Below the pieces are notes generated by a model. That model was not told the origin of the DNA. It saw only the letters and a program-made list of their open reading frames with translations, and did no database searches. Shown piece after piece: positions 21,476-33,435 of a DNA stretch of 64,000 nucleotides. The position numbers and the translations under genes are program-made. The DNA is from Ovis canadensis (taxonomy: Eukaryota > Chordata > Mammalia > Artiodactyla > Bovidae). The stretch is from NCBI RefSeq assembly GCF_042477335.2, contig NC_091263.1, forward strand, positions 15,039,501 to 15,103,500. The letters run 5' to 3'. Position 1 is the stretch's first letter; each line of letters begins with the position of its first letter.

Positions 21476-22058
21476 AATTCCTTTAAAAATAAACAAACAA
21501 GTTCATCTTATAACATTTGGAAATTTTATATCATATGCTTTTCTCTTTAATCTTCTGTTTCCATTCTACTTCCCCCACAGAGCTTTATTTTAGTGAAATC
21601 TATGCTTAATAGTCTGTTTCTGATATCCATTTTTATAGTGAAAATATATATCTTGAGTTAATTTTTGAAACATTTCCTCAGATAAATCATTGAAAGATTA
21701 AAGAGTTATTATTACAGCTATTACTATCCATTTGATTGAAACAATATAAATATATTACAAACTAAATATTATTAAACAGAAAAACATTATTAAACAGTAA
21801 ACATTTACTGGCAATACATTTCTGAGTGAGGTGGATGAGGGTTGTTTTTTGTTTTTGGTTTTGTTTTTTTTTTTTTTTTCATTTAGATCATGTATCACTG
21901 GTAGAAATGGAAGAAGTTTCATGTTGTACTTCTGAGTAATGTGCCCAAACCTCATAGTAAACTATGATCAGGCAGTTTTTCAATTTAATTAAAAGTGAAA
22001 TATTTGAGAACACCTGAGGTGTAAAGTATGCATGGATGAGGGTAATCTCCTTGATGGA
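21476..22058. other. Unassigned, AT-rich
   Basis: AT-rich sequence with a TTTTGTTTTT-type low-complexity run at 21841-21880; nothing else recognised. Confidence 0.5.
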
Positions 22059-22059
22059 A

Positions 22060-22425
22060 CTTCAGCAAGGTTCTTTTGAGCTGTCTTTTTGACTAGCCGT
22101 CTCCTTGGCCTTGCACATCGGTCTGCACTGATCCCGATTTAGCAAAAATCTTGCTAAGTTATCCCCCTACCCTTGATATCCAATGACTTTGCCCTGCCTT
22201 CAGCAAGAATTCTCTTAAGTCAGCTTAGCAAGAATGCCCCTCCCCTTGCTAGTGATTTTCCATCCCCTGACTCCCTCACTCTACTCCCTGACTATAAACC
22301 CCCCACTTGTCCTTGTTGATTTTGGGATTCAGCTCCATCACACTCTCCCCTGGGGTCATAGTCTTGAATAAAGTCTTTCTTAACATTTTAACATATGTCA
22401 GAGTAATTTCTCTTTAAGGGAGTTG
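22060..22425 (+). mobile_element. Solitary LTR-like element
   Basis: Pyrimidine-rich U3-like part, TATA-like 'gactataaaccccccacttg' (about 22289-22308), then 'ctctcccctggggtcatag' and 'cttgaataaagtctttctta' with AATAAA near 22367: promoter, R and poly(A) spacing of an ERV LTR. Internal duplicated phrase 'cagcaagaatt'/'tagcaagaatg'. Family not named. Confidence 0.5.
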
Positions 22426-22985
22426 ATACCTGTATGTGCAGTGGCCTTAGACAGATACCTGAACAGTTTTCAGTTCTAGACCAGTACAGCCTATAAGAGT
22501 AGGAATGAGTGGGAGGTGCGCCTTGTTTTGTAGCGAGGAGAAGGGTGATTGTGAAAGGGGAACCAGCACAGCCGCTTGCCCAGCATCTTCACCAGAGCGT
22601 GTGTTCTTAGGAAGGTCAGTTTCAGGAAAGAGGGCCCATAAGACGGTCTAGAAATTGTATTTTTAACAGTATGTGGAATTGAGACCACAGGTTACTTGAT
22701 GCGTTTACCACTTCCTTGCAGGAGAGGAACGGTGACCACAATCATGACACTTGGGCTTCAGTCAGCTGAGCAGGGTGTGAGGGGCCATCACTGTGGTGGC
22801 TGGTCAGGCTGCCGTGTGGTCAGCTCTGTGGGCAGTGGCTGTTCTCCCAGACTTCATCCTGGACAAGGTCATGCTTCTCTCATAGGACTGGAGGGGTCAG
22901 CCTCTTCATTAGGCCTCTGCCTGGTCCCTTTCCAGGTGTCACCATGACCTGCTATTGATGTATTTCATGAAATTGCCAAGAGTGG
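22426..22985. other. Unassigned, presumably intronic
   Basis: Unique-looking. No exon signal strong enough to report. Confidence 0.5.
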
Positions 22986-23530
22986 AGATTGGTTTATTTA
23001 TTTTATTTTATTTCATTCCCACCCTTTCGATCAGAATTTAGTTGTGTTGGTTTAGCACAATGGGTGAGAAAGACCTGAAATGGGGGCGAGCACATAATAA
23101 AAAAACAGACATATATAATTTGGCAAGTGGGGAGTCAGGGGACCCTCCTGCTCTCCATGGCAGGAGGACAAAGTGGGCTGAAAGGCCCACACTTTTATTG
23201 GCAGAAGTCACATGAGGAAACAGCTATACTGGGGAGCTTGATTAGCACACTGTAAAAAGGGAGTGAAGTTAGGGCTCTGCTGTTGATCAGGAATATCTTG
23301 TTTTGTTTCCATGGGGATGGACGCAGGGGTAGGCAGTAAAGTGGAGCAGCGAGCACGTCCAGCCCCAAGAATGTCCCGTTCGGCATGCTTACTACGACAG
23401 TCACGAGGGTGCAGTTTGCCTTACCCTCGAGTCATGGGGCAGGTTCTGGTCTCTGCTCCACCAGGCTACAACAGTGTGTCTAGTGCTATTTTTGGTAGCT
23501 GGCTCAGGATCTCATTGAAACCGCCATCTC
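22986..23530 (-). mobile_element. Possible antisense LTR
   Basis: Read on the minus strand, 'ttctgccaataaaagtgtgg' places a poly(A) signal before a short U5-like region, and the GC-rich upstream part could be U3. No TG/CA ends or target duplication identified, so this is tentative. Confidence 0.28.
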
Positions 23531-24295
23531 AAAGAGGTGAGGGAACCAGAATAAAGGAAACTTTTACTATCTACTTAACACCTAACATCCACCTGACTTT
23601 TTGTTTGTGTGTTAATACTTTGAGCACAAATGTAATTAATACCGTTAAGTCTTCAGCAGGAAACTTAAAGTGGTGTAAAGCTTTTCAGTGAAGCCAGCTC
23701 CTCTTTGAGCTTGAACATTAACCTTCCCTTTGCTTTCTCCTCTGATTTTTAGCAAGTTTGCATTATCCTTGCTGAAAAGGTCTTAGGACACTAAAACAGA
23801 TCTTTCTTTGATAGCTTCACCAGTGATGCCAGAGTCTGGTGTTGTCCCTTCAGCCTACTGTGTTTTAGGCCATGGTCTGAAATCCTTACTCTGTGGGGTC
23901 ATTGGCTACAAGGGGGCTGGAGTGAAAGAATGAGTGGCTATGTGGGTAAAGGTCGGAGGTGAGGAATTGTTCAGTGCAATGCACAGTCACACTGTCTCTG
24001 TACAGGGAAATCATGGCTCCTGGGAGACTGAGCAGAGATGGTTGGAATTGGCATTAGCAGAACATTTACAGGTGGCAGGGCCCATCCACTGTTGAAAGCA
24101 GAAACCTCCCATGAGGTTTTGCACAAGGAAACAAGTTAGCAGGTATGAAAACTCACATAATTTTTGAGTTTACATTTATTTCTATGGGGAAAATTTAAAC
24201 ATTTGCAAAAATAATAGGATTCTCTTGTGTGCCTCTAATTACAGAGTCCTTTAATTAGACTGCATATTGATTAGAATGCTTTCAGCCCTAAGAGG
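23531..24295. other. Unassigned, presumably intronic
   Basis: Nothing recognised. Confidence 0.5.
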
Positions 24296-24299
24296 TGGT

Positions 24300-24637
24300 G
24301 GTGGTGTGCAGTTGCTCAGTCATGTCCGACTCTTTGTGACCCCATGGACTGCAGCATGCCAGGCTTCCCTGTCTTTGACCATCTCCTGGAGCCATCCAAC
24401 CATCTCATCCTCTGTTGTCCCCTTCTCCTCTTGCCTTCAATCTTTCCCAACATCAGGGTCTTTTCTAATGAGTCAGCTTTTTGCATCAGGTGGCCAAAGT
24501 ATTGGAGCTTCAGCTTCAGCATCAGCCCTTCCAATGATTATTCAGGATTAATTTCCTTTAGGACTGACTGGTTTGATCTCCTTGCTGTCCAAGGGACTCT
24601 CAAGAGTCTTCTCCAACACCACAGTTCAAAAGCATCG
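24300..24637 (-). mobile_element. BovB 3' end, antisense
   Basis: Begins with 'cagttgctcagtcatgtccg' and ends at 'cagttcaaaagcatc'; the reversed last 340-400 bases of BovB, with a small internal deletion near 24390 (the 'tttgctcaaactcatg' block is missing). Minus-strand reading gives [20 protein letters not shown]. Confidence 0.88.
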
Positions 24638-25134
24638 GGTGTAAATTTGGTCTACTGGAGAAGATGATGGCAAACCACATCAGCATTCTTGCCTTGATAA
24701 CCCTGAGTAACAGGGTTCTGTCTTTGTAGCTGCATTGTGGGTTGTAGCAATCCTTCCTGTTATGCAAATAAGTCAACTTCCACAGCTCTCTGTGAGGACA
24801 TAGATGTATTTTTTCTGTTCTGGCCCAGCAGTATAATTTGTTCCCCCACCCTCTGCCCAATATTTCTCAATGTGAAACTCAGTTTGGATCAGGATAGTAT
24901 TGGATCAGCATTTTCCTGTCAAAAATCTACCCAGTGATTCAAATATAAACACATATAGGAAACTTGCTAGCAAGTGGCATTAATTACTTTTTGAAACATC
25001 TTACATTTGAGTAGTTTTTAAACTCTCCAACATTATTTACTTTCTCTGATTTATAAGTGATGATGGTAATGATGTGGTAACTAGTGCTTACTGTGCTTTT
25101 ACTATGTGTCAAAGACTATTTTAAAAAAATTTGA
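24638..25134. other. Unassigned sequence
   Basis: Nothing recognised. Confidence 0.5.
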
Positions 25135-25599
25135 TACTTGCAAAATTTTTTTTCACCTTTACTGAGGTATACTTGACAAATTAAAATGATATATATTTAA
25201 GGAGTATAATATGATGATGTGATATGTGTATATTTGTGAAATGATCACCACAGTCAAGTTCACTGACACTTCATTACCTCATGTTACCTTGTGTGTGTGT
25301 GGTAAGAACACTTAAGATCAACTTTCTTAGGAAAATTTCAAGTACAATTTTATTAGCTTCAGTCACCATGCTGTGCGTTAGATCTCCAGAACTTATGCAT
25401 CTTGTATAACTGAACTTTTATACCCTTACCAGCACCTTTTCATTTCCCCATCCTCTCAACTCTTGCAACCACCATTCTACTCTCTGCTTTTATGAGTTTG
25501 ACTTTCTTAGATTCCACATATAAGTAAGATTATGTAGTATTTATGTTTGTGAGTTGTCTTATTGCACTTAGCATAGTGTCCTCCAGCTTCATGTAGATG

Positions 25600-25850
25600 T
25601 TAAATGACAAAATATTCTTTTTTAAAATTGAATAATCCATTATACATAAATGTTATATATTTTAAATAAATAAATTTAAGTCAGTTAACTTTGTTTAACA
25701 CATTTATTTAAATAAATATACATATATGTAAATAAACAGAATGTAAATCACTATATTAAATTTTATTTCACCTAAATGTCTATTATAGATAAATATGTTA
25801 CATATACTGTATAATATGTTAATATTATATACATACATATTTTTCTTTAT
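25600..25850. repeat. AT-rich low-complexity stretch
   Basis: Dense TAAATA/ATATAT sequence inside the L1 3' UTR region, about 85 percent A+T by inspection. Confidence 0.7.
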
Positions 25851-26202
25851 TCTTCCATTGATGTACACTAGGATTGTTTCCTTATCTTAGCTATTACAGA
25901 TTTTACTGCAGTGAACATGAGGGTTCAGATATCCCTTCAAGATAGTGATTTATTTCCTTTGGATTTGTAGCCAGATATGGGATTGTTGAATCATACGGTG
26001 GCTCTATTCTTAATTTGTTGAGGAATCTCCATACTGTTTTCCATAATGGCTATACGAGTTTACATTTCCATTAAAAGTGTGCAAGTGTTCTCTTTGCTCT
26101 ACATCCTTGCCAACACTTACTCTTATGTTTTTGATAGCAGCCATTAAAACATGTGTGAGGTGATATGTCATTGTGGTTTTGATTTATGTTTCCCTAATAA
26201 TA

Positions 26203-29092
26203 ACTCCAGAATGAAGAGATGGAGCCAAAGCAAAAACAACATCCAGCTGTGGATGTGACTGGTGATGGAAGTAAAGTCTGATGCTGTAAAGAGCAATATT
26301 GCATAGGAACTTGGAATATTAGTGCCATGAATCAAGGTAAATTAGAAGTGGTCAAGCAGGAGACAGCAAGAGTAAACATCGAATTTTAGAAATCAGTGAA
26401 CTAAAATGGACTGGAATGGGCGTATTTAATTCAGATGAACATTATATCTACTACTGCAGGCAAGAATCCCTTAGAGGAAATGGAGTAGCCATCATAGTCA
26501 ACAAAGAGTCTGAAATGCAGTACTTGGGTGTAATCTCAAAAATGACAGAATGGTCTCTGTTTGTTTCCAAGGCAAACCAATCAGTATCACAGTAATCCAA
26601 GTCTATGCCCCAATCAGTAATCCTGAATAAGCTGAAGTTCAGTGGTTCTATGAATACCTACAAGACCTTCTAGAACTAGCACCCAAAAAAGATGTCCTTT
26701 TCATCTCAGGGAACTGGAATGCAAAAGTAGGAAGTCAAGAAATACCTGGAGTAACAGGCAAATTTGGCCTTGGAGTACAAAATGAAGCAGGGAAAAAGCT
26801 AACAGTTTTGCCAAGAGAATGCACTGGTCATAGCAAATACCCTCTTCCAACAACACAAAGACAACTCTACACACGGACATCACTGGATGGTCAATACCGA
26901 AATCAGATTGATTATATTCTTTGCAGCAAAAGATGGAGCTCTATACAGTCAGCGAAAATAAGACTGGGAGCTGACTGTGGCTCAGATCATGAATTCGTTA
27001 TTACAACATTCAAACTTAAATTGAAAAAAGTAGGGGAAACCACTAGGCCATTCAAGTATGACCTAAATCAATTCCCTTATGATTATACAGTGGAAGTAAC
27101 AAATAGATTCAAGGGATTAGATCTAATAGAGTGCCTGAAGACCTATGGATAGAGGTCTGGGACATTGTACAGGAGGCAATGATTAAGGACCATCCCCAAG
27201 AAGAAGAAATACAAAAAGGCAAAATGGTTATCTGAGGAGGCCTTACAAATAGCTGAGAAAAGAAGAGAAGCTAAAGCAAAGGAGAAAAGGAAAGATATAC
27301 TCATCTGAATGCATAGTTCCAAAGAATACCAAGGAGAGATAAGAAAGCCTTCCTCAATGATCAATGCAGAGAAATAGAGGAAAACAATAGAATGGGAAAG
27401 ACTAGAGATCTCTTCAAGAAAATTAGAGATACCAAGGGAATATTTCATGAAAAGATGGCCACAATAAAGGATAGGAACATTATGGACCCAACAGATGCAG
27501 AAGATATTAAGAAGAGGTGGCAAGAATACACAGAAGAACTATACAAAAAAGATCTCAATGACCCAGATAACCACAATGGTGTGATCACTCACCTGGAGCC
27601 ATTCCATCCTGGAATGTGAAGTCAAGTGGGTCTTAGGAAGCATCACTATGAACAAAGCTAGTGGAGTTGATGGAATTCCACTTCAGCTATTTCAGATCCT
27701 AAAAGATGATGCTGTGAAAGTGCTGTACTCAATATGCCAGCAAATTTGGAAAACTCAGTAGTGGCCACAAGACTGGAAAAGGTCAGTTTTCATTCCAGTC
27801 CAAAAGAAGTGCAATGCCAAAGGACGTTCAAACTACTGCACAATTGCACTCATCTCACACGCTAGCAAAGTAATGCTCAAAGTTCTCCAAGCCAGGCTTC
27901 AACAGGATGTGAGCCGTGAACTTCCAGATGTTCATGATGGATTTAGAAAAGACAGAGGAAGCAGAGATCAAATTGCCAACATCCTCTGGATCATCCAAAA
28001 AAACAAGAGAATTCCAGAAAAACGTCTACTTCTGCTTTATTGATTACGTCAGAGCCTTTGTGTAGATCACAACAAACTGTGGAAAATTCTTAAAGACATG
28101 GGAATTACCTGCCTCCTGAGAAATCTGTATGCAGGTCAAGAAGCAACAGTTAGAATGAGACATGGAACAACAGATAGATTCCAAATTGAGAAAGGAATAC
28201 ATCAAGGCTGTATATTGTCACCCTGCTTATTTAACTTATATGCAAAGTACATCAAGTGAAATGCCAGAGTGGATGAAGCACAAGCTGGAATCAAGATTGC
28301 CAGGAGAAATATCAATAACCTCACACACACAGAAGATACCACCCTTATGTCAGAAAGTGAAGAGGAACTGAAGAACCTCTTGATGAAAGTGACAAAGGAG
28401 AGTGAAAAAGCTGGCCTAAAACTCAGTATTAAAAAAATGAAGATCATGACATCCAGTCCCATCACCTCATGGCAAATAGATGGGGAAACAGTGGAAATAG
28501 AGAGAGACTTTATTTTCTTGGGCTCCAAAATCACTGCAGATGGTGACTGCAGCCATGAAATTAAAAGGCACTTGCTCCTTGGGAAAAAAAAAGCTATGAC
28601 AAACCTAGACTAAAAAGCAGAGATCTTACTTTGCCAACAGAAGTCCATCTAGTCAGAGCTATGGTTTTTCCAGTAGTCATGTATGGATGTTTGAGTTGGG
28701 CTGTAAAGAAAGCTGAAGAATTGATGCTTTTGAACTGTGGTGTTGGAGAAGACTCTTGAGAGTCCCTTGGACTGCAAGGAGATCAAACCAGTCAATCCTA
28801 AAAGAAATCTGTCCTGAATATTCATTGGAAGGACTGATGCTGAAGCTGAAGCTCCAATATTTTGGCCACCTGATGTGAAGAACTGACTCACTGGAAAAGA
28901 CCGTGATGCTGGGAGAGATTGAAGGCGGGAGGAGAAGGGGACGACAGAGGATGAGATGGTTGGATGGCATCACTGACTCGATGGACATGAATTTGAGCAA
29001 GCTCCTGAGTTGGTGATGACAGGAAGGCCTGGCGTACTGCAATCCATGGGGTCACAAAGAGTCAGACATGACTGAGTGACTGAACTGAACTG
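26203..29092 (+). mobile_element. BovB, the longest copy, nested in antisense L1
   Basis: About 2.9 kb, starting near the beginning of the endonuclease domain ('gaatgaagagatggagccaa', then 'ggaacttggaatattag' = GTWNIS-like) and running to 'gactgagtgactgaactgaa'. L1 sequence flanks both sides ('gatttatgtttccctaat' left, 'gttgagcagtttttcatgtg' right), so it inserted into a pre-existing L1. Coding is broken throughout; in the RT part the usual FIDYAKAFDCVDH region has lost bases near 28060. Confidence 0.92.
26700..27152 (+). pseudogene. BovB AP-endonuclease-like domain, C-terminal part
   Basis: The nucleotides at 26711-26730 encode NWNAKVG, which aligns with the catalytic-Asp strand GDWNAKVG of the family; the Asp is Asn here (GNWNAKVG). 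The open frame at 26808-27152 holds ECTGHSKY, QIDYILCSKRW and the C-terminal GSDH signature, with Ser-Asp-His at 26982-26990, the usual catalytic His motif of apurinic endonuclease-like LINE nucleases. It ends at a stop soon after LDLIECLKTYG, where the family continues into the linker. The domain nicks target DNA in active elements; this one is decayed. Confidence 0.75.
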
Positions 29093-29150
29093 ATAGTTAT
29101 GTTGAGCAGTTTTTCATGTGTCTGCTGACCATCTCTATGTCTTCTTTTGC

Positions 29151-29346
29151 TTAAGTCACTCAGTCATATCTGACTCTTTGTCATCCCACACTGTATCCCA
29201 GGCTCCCCTGTCCATTATATTCTCCAGGCAAGAATACTGGAGTGGAGTATCATTCCCTTCTCCAGAGGATCTTCCTGACCCAGGGATTGAAGGTGGATAT
29301 CTTGTGTTGCAGGCAGATCCTTACTGTTTGAGCTACAGGGGAGAAT
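29151..29346 (-). mobile_element. Bov-tA SINE, antisense, inside L1
   Basis: 'gtcactcagtcatatctgac', 'caagaatactggagtggagt' and 'cttcctgacccagggattga' in reverse order of the SINE. L1 flanks read 'tatgtcttcttttg' left and 'atatctcctttggg' right, an imperfect target duplication. Confidence 0.85.
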
Positions 29347-30140
29347 ATATCTCCTTTGGGAAAACATATTTTCAGGTACTTTGCCTATTTTTATTGGGTT
29401 ACTTATTGTTTTCTTTGTGTTTCATTTTTTTGTTAATGAGTTCATTGTATATTTTAGATATTAGTTCCTTATCAGATGTATGGTTTACAAATATTGTCTA
29501 CAACTCTGTAGGTTGCCTTTTCACTTTGATCGTTTCCTTTGCTGTGTGGAAGTTATTTAGTTAGGTGTAGTCACATTTGTTTATTTTTTATTTTATTGTC
29601 TCTGCTTTTGGTGTCATATTGCAAAGACTCATGTCAAAGAGCTTTTTTCCATATGTTTTCTTCTATGGGTTTTACAGTTTTAGCTCTTACATTTAGGGGG
29701 TTGAACTTGTGATACTTTAATTTGTTGGAAATTTTTATGACCTGTTTTGTGAGCTAATATAATCTTGCAGAATTTTCAGTGTGTACTTGAGAAGTATGTG
29801 TATTCTTCTACTGTTCATGCAAAGTTCTATATATATCTGTTTGGTCTATTTGGTTCTATAGTGTTGTTCAGTTCTGTCGTCTCCTTATTGATATTTTCTG
29901 ATGATTTTTCCATTTTGAGAGTGGATATTGAACTCTCATATTTTTATTGTATTGCTGTGTATTTCTCTCTTTAGATCTGACAATATTTTCTTTATGTATT
30001 TAGATGCTTTGATCTTGGGTAAATACGTATTTATAACTGTTATAGCTTCCTGTTCATCTGGCCTTTTATCACTATGTAATGACCTTCTTTGTTTCTTTTG
30101 ACAGTTTTAACTTAAGGTCAATTTTGTCTAATATAAGAAT

Positions 30141-30362
30141 AATTGACCCTTGAACAGTGGGAGTTAGGGGTGTCAACTGCCCAAGCATTTGAAATTTTGT
30201 ATGTAACATTATAGTGAGCCCTCTGTATTCAAGATTCTGCATTCACAAATGCAACCAACTGAATCATGTAATACTGGAGTACGTATTTATCACAAAACAT
30301 CTGCATAAAAGTGGACTCTTACTGTTCAACACTGGTGCAGTGTTGTTGAGAGGGACAGCTAT
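30141..30362. mobile_element. Tigger-like DNA transposon (non-autonomous) inside L1
   Basis: Ends are inverted: 'attgacccttgaacagtggg' at the left and 'cagtgttgttgagagggaca' at the right. The internal 'ctctgtattcaagattctgc' and 'cataaaagtggactcttac' fit the short Tigger-related elements of mammals. It interrupts L1 at TA sequence on both sides, as expected of Tc1/mariner-type insertion. No transposase remains. Confidence 0.65.
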
Positions 30363-30635
30363 ATAGTCACCCCTGCTCTTTTTTGGTTACCATTTGCATA
30401 GATTATCTTTTTCCATCTTTTTGAGCCTATGTGTGCCTTTAAAGCTTGAGTTTCTTTAGCCATTATGTTTTTTTGATCGGGTAGTTTTATCTGTTTATAT
30501 TTAAAGTGATTATGAACTAAATGGCAAAAGAACTTACTCTTGCCATTTGGTTCATTATTTTGTGACTTTTTTTCCAAGTTTCTTTGCCCTTTTTTGCTTT
30601 TCTTCCTTTGGAATTTGTAGTCGTACACTTTGAAT

Positions 30636-30863
30636 TGGGCTTCCCAGGTGGCGCAGTGGTAAAGAATCCGCTTGCCATTGCAGGAAGAGCAAGGACTGTA
30701 GGTTTGATCCCAGGGTTAGGAAGGTCCTCTGGGATAGGAAGTGGCAACTTGCTACGCCAGTATTCTTGCCTGGAAAATTTCATAGACAGAGGAGCCTGGC
30801 AGGCTGCAGTCCATGGGGTTGCAAACAGTCAGACACAACTGAGCAGTTGAGTTCACACACGTG
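30636..30863 (+). mobile_element. Bov-tA SINE, complete, with target duplication
   Basis: 'gcttcccaggtggcgcagtg', B-box region 'ggtttgatcccagggttagg', body 'ccagtattcttgcctggaaa' and tail 'gcaaacagtcagacacaact'. The flanks repeat CTTTGAAT at 30628-30635 and 30864-30871. Confidence 0.92.
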
Positions 30864-31794
30864 CTTTGAATCATTTTAAGCTTTTGTGCATCTGCTGTAA
30901 GTTTTTTCTTGGTGATTACCATGGGGTTTACATAAAATGTCTCATAGCAGTCTATTTTAAGCCAGTAACTTACCTTCATTGCTTTTAAGAACTCTACACT
31001 TTTACTACCCCACACATTTTATGCTATTGACGTCACACTTCTTTTTATACTGTATATCCGCTAACAAATTATTGTAGGTGTATTTATTTTTAATATTTTT
31101 GTGTTTACTTTTTTAAGCTAGAGTTGAAAATTATTTACCCATCAGCACTGCATATTATTCTGAATTTGATTATGTGTTTACCTTTACTTTATGTTTTCCT
31201 GTTACGTGTTAACCTGCTTTCATTTTAACTTGAAAAATTCCCTTTAGCTTTTCTTGTAAGATAGGTCTAGTGGTGATGATTCTATCAGATTTTGTTTGTC
31301 TGAGAAAGTCTTTGTCTTATCTTCATTTCTGAAGGGCAGCTTTGCTGGATATAGTGTTCTCCATTGGTCACTTTTTTCTTTTGTCACTTTGAATGTATTA
31401 TCCCACTGTCTCCTGGATTGTAAGTTTTTTGCTGAGAAATCCACTTATAGCCTTGTAGGGGTTCCTTGATATATCATAAATCCTGTTTTTCTCTTGCTGC
31501 TTTTAAAATGTTATCTTTGGATGTTGATAATTATATTTCTATGCAACATTCTTTGGGTTGATCCTTTGAGGATTTGGGTTGATATGTTGGGGACCTTTGA
31601 GCTTCAGGAACCTGGATGGGCTTATTGCTCTCAAGATTTGGAAAAGTTTCAGCCATTATTTGTTTAAAGAGAGTTTCTGCCTCTAATTTTTTCTCCTCTG
31701 CAAAGCCCCATAGTGCATATATTGATCTGCTTAATGGTGTCCCTTAAATCCCAAATCCCATGGGCTTTCTTCACTCTGCTTCATCCTCACCACA

Positions 31795-31826
31795 TCCCCA
31801 CCCCCCCACCCCCACCCCCCCGCCCC
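31795..31826 (+). repeat. C-rich (CCCCA)n low-complexity run
   Basis: Runs of C broken by single A bases. Confidence 0.85.
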
Positions 31827-32732
31827 ACTTTGAATTCTTTGTGAAGCAAGTCATAGATTTCCAGTTCTTTGTGTTTAGCTACTGGGGCTTTATTAGTTTC
31901 CTGTGGTGGGTCATGTTGCCTGATTCATGTAGCCTTGTGTTGGTGTCTGTGCATGTGAAGGAAACATCATTTCCTGTCTTCACGGGCTGGCTTTAGTAGA
32001 TTAAGGCCTTCTGCTGCTCTGTCCTCAGGCTGATGGAACTGCCTCACAGATAAAATTTGAGCAGGGCTAGAGCCTGGTCTCTTGGCTGCTGCCAGGTCCT
32101 CAGTTGTGTCCACCTTTGGCAGGTATGTAATTGGGGATGCAAGTGGTTTGAATCCTGTCTATTCCCTGGGTGCTGGGACTGCCTGCAGGACTATGGTTGA
32201 ATAGCCTAGTCATGGTGCCATATCTAGCTCCACAGTTGAAAGGCTTTTTACCAGGGTCATGGATAGTGTGGTATCCACTGTGTCCCTGAGCATTCTCCCA
32301 TCGGGTCACTGGGTGGGCAGCACTGCCTCTGGGACCAGGGCAGAATGGGTTTAGAATGTCACAGGGCTGCTTCAGGATTTACCGTCAGAATTGAGGTCAG
32401 CAGACCTGCCACTGGGGGTTCAGACCAGCGTGTCTTACACTGGTTTCCCAAGTGGGCAGTATTGCCTCTGGATCATGGCAGGTTGGGCTTGGAGTCAAGT
32501 GGTAGGGCCCCTTGAGCATCTACAGCTGGGACTGAAGTCAGCAGACCTGCTATTTTCAACACTGATAGAAATTTCTTCTAATATTTAAGTCTATAACTTA
32601 AATGGAATGCTTCTCCTAAAGTTTTTGATTGATTTTATTGTTATATATTTATTATTGACTTGATATTTTGGGAAGTAAGCATCTGATTTAGCTATACCTT
32701 CATTCACACATATAAGGTTTTGGTGGTGGGTG

Positions 32733-32845
32733 CTCAGTCACATCCAATTCTTTGTGAGCCCATGGACTGTAGCCCACCAGGCTCTTCTGTCCTTGGGATT
32801 TCCCAGGTGAGAATACTGGAGTGGGTTGCCATTTCCTCCTCAGGG
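32733..32845 (-). mobile_element. BovA/Bov-tA SINE fragment, antisense
   Basis: 'gtgctcagtcacatccaatt', 'atggactgtagcccaccagg' and 'gagaatactggagtgggttg'; only the 3' half of the SINE is present. Confidence 0.8.
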
Positions 32846-33285
32846 GCAGAGACTGGTGTTTCTGGGTCCCTGGGCCAGCAGGAGTGACTCCAAATCACTT
32901 TAGAGTGGGGCTGGGGCCGGGTCACAGGACTGCCTCTAGCCTGCAGTTGGGTCTGAAATTGGAAGTCCTGTTGACAGAGGCATGGATGTGTGTGGCATCT
33001 CCTGGTCCCTTGGCAGTTTGGCTGTGTGCATTATGGCCAGGCTGGGCCAGAGCCGAGTCTGTGGGGGAAAGGGCTGCTCTTGGTCTGTAGCCAGGGCCAC
33101 TGTCAGCAAGCCAGCTTCTCCAAGCAATTCTTCCTGGTCTTGGGCTTCATCAGGGTTTTGCAACTTTATACATGGATCCCAAAGCTCCCAAGAAGCCCCT
33201 TTTGTCTGTGGAGGGATGCCAGGTTGCTCTTTGTGTGGGAGATGTGAGCTTGGCAGCACCTATTCGACCATCTTGCTGGTATCCT

Positions 33286-33435
33286 GCTAAACACTTGACG
33301 TTTCATCTCTACAACCCTTCTCTGAGTTTACTGCTGCATTATGTCCATTTTGCAGGTGAACCAAATGAGGCACAAGAGATTAAGAAGGTTGTCCAAGGTT
33401 TTCTAGCTGGAGCCAGGATTCCGACCTCTTAAGAC
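33286..33435 (+). mobile_element. MIR SINE remnant
   Basis: 'ctaaacacttgacgtttcat', 'tccattttgcaggtgaacca' and 'aggttgtccaaggttttcta' follow the MIR body and 3' half. Confidence 0.65.

Larger units (their letters stand above)
25135..33285 (-). mobile_element. Old L1, antisense, in several pieces interrupted by later insertions
   Basis: Left to right this is an L1 read backwards. The 3' UTR part is at 25135-25850 ('tttactgaggtatacttgac', 'cagtcaagttcactgacact'). The ORF2 C-terminal part is at 25850-26202 ('cagtgaacatgagggttcag', 'ggctatacgagtttacattt'). It resumes at 29093-29150 and 29347-30140 ('agttccttatcagatgtatg', 'ctatgtaatgaccttctttg'), then 30363-30635 and 30864-32730, and ends in a GC-richer 5'-leader-like part to about 33285. 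It is cut by BovB (26203-29092), a Bov-tA (29151-29346), a Tigger-like element (30141-30362), a Bov-tA (30636-30863) and a BovA (32733-32845). The retained L1 totals about 4.5 kb, less than a full element, so internal deletions or more than one L1 are likely. No usable reading frame survives. Confidence 0.7.

Noticed and set aside
29118-29564. 148-codon plus-strand frame
   Set aside because: Composed of an antisense Bov-tA and antisense L1; no gene.
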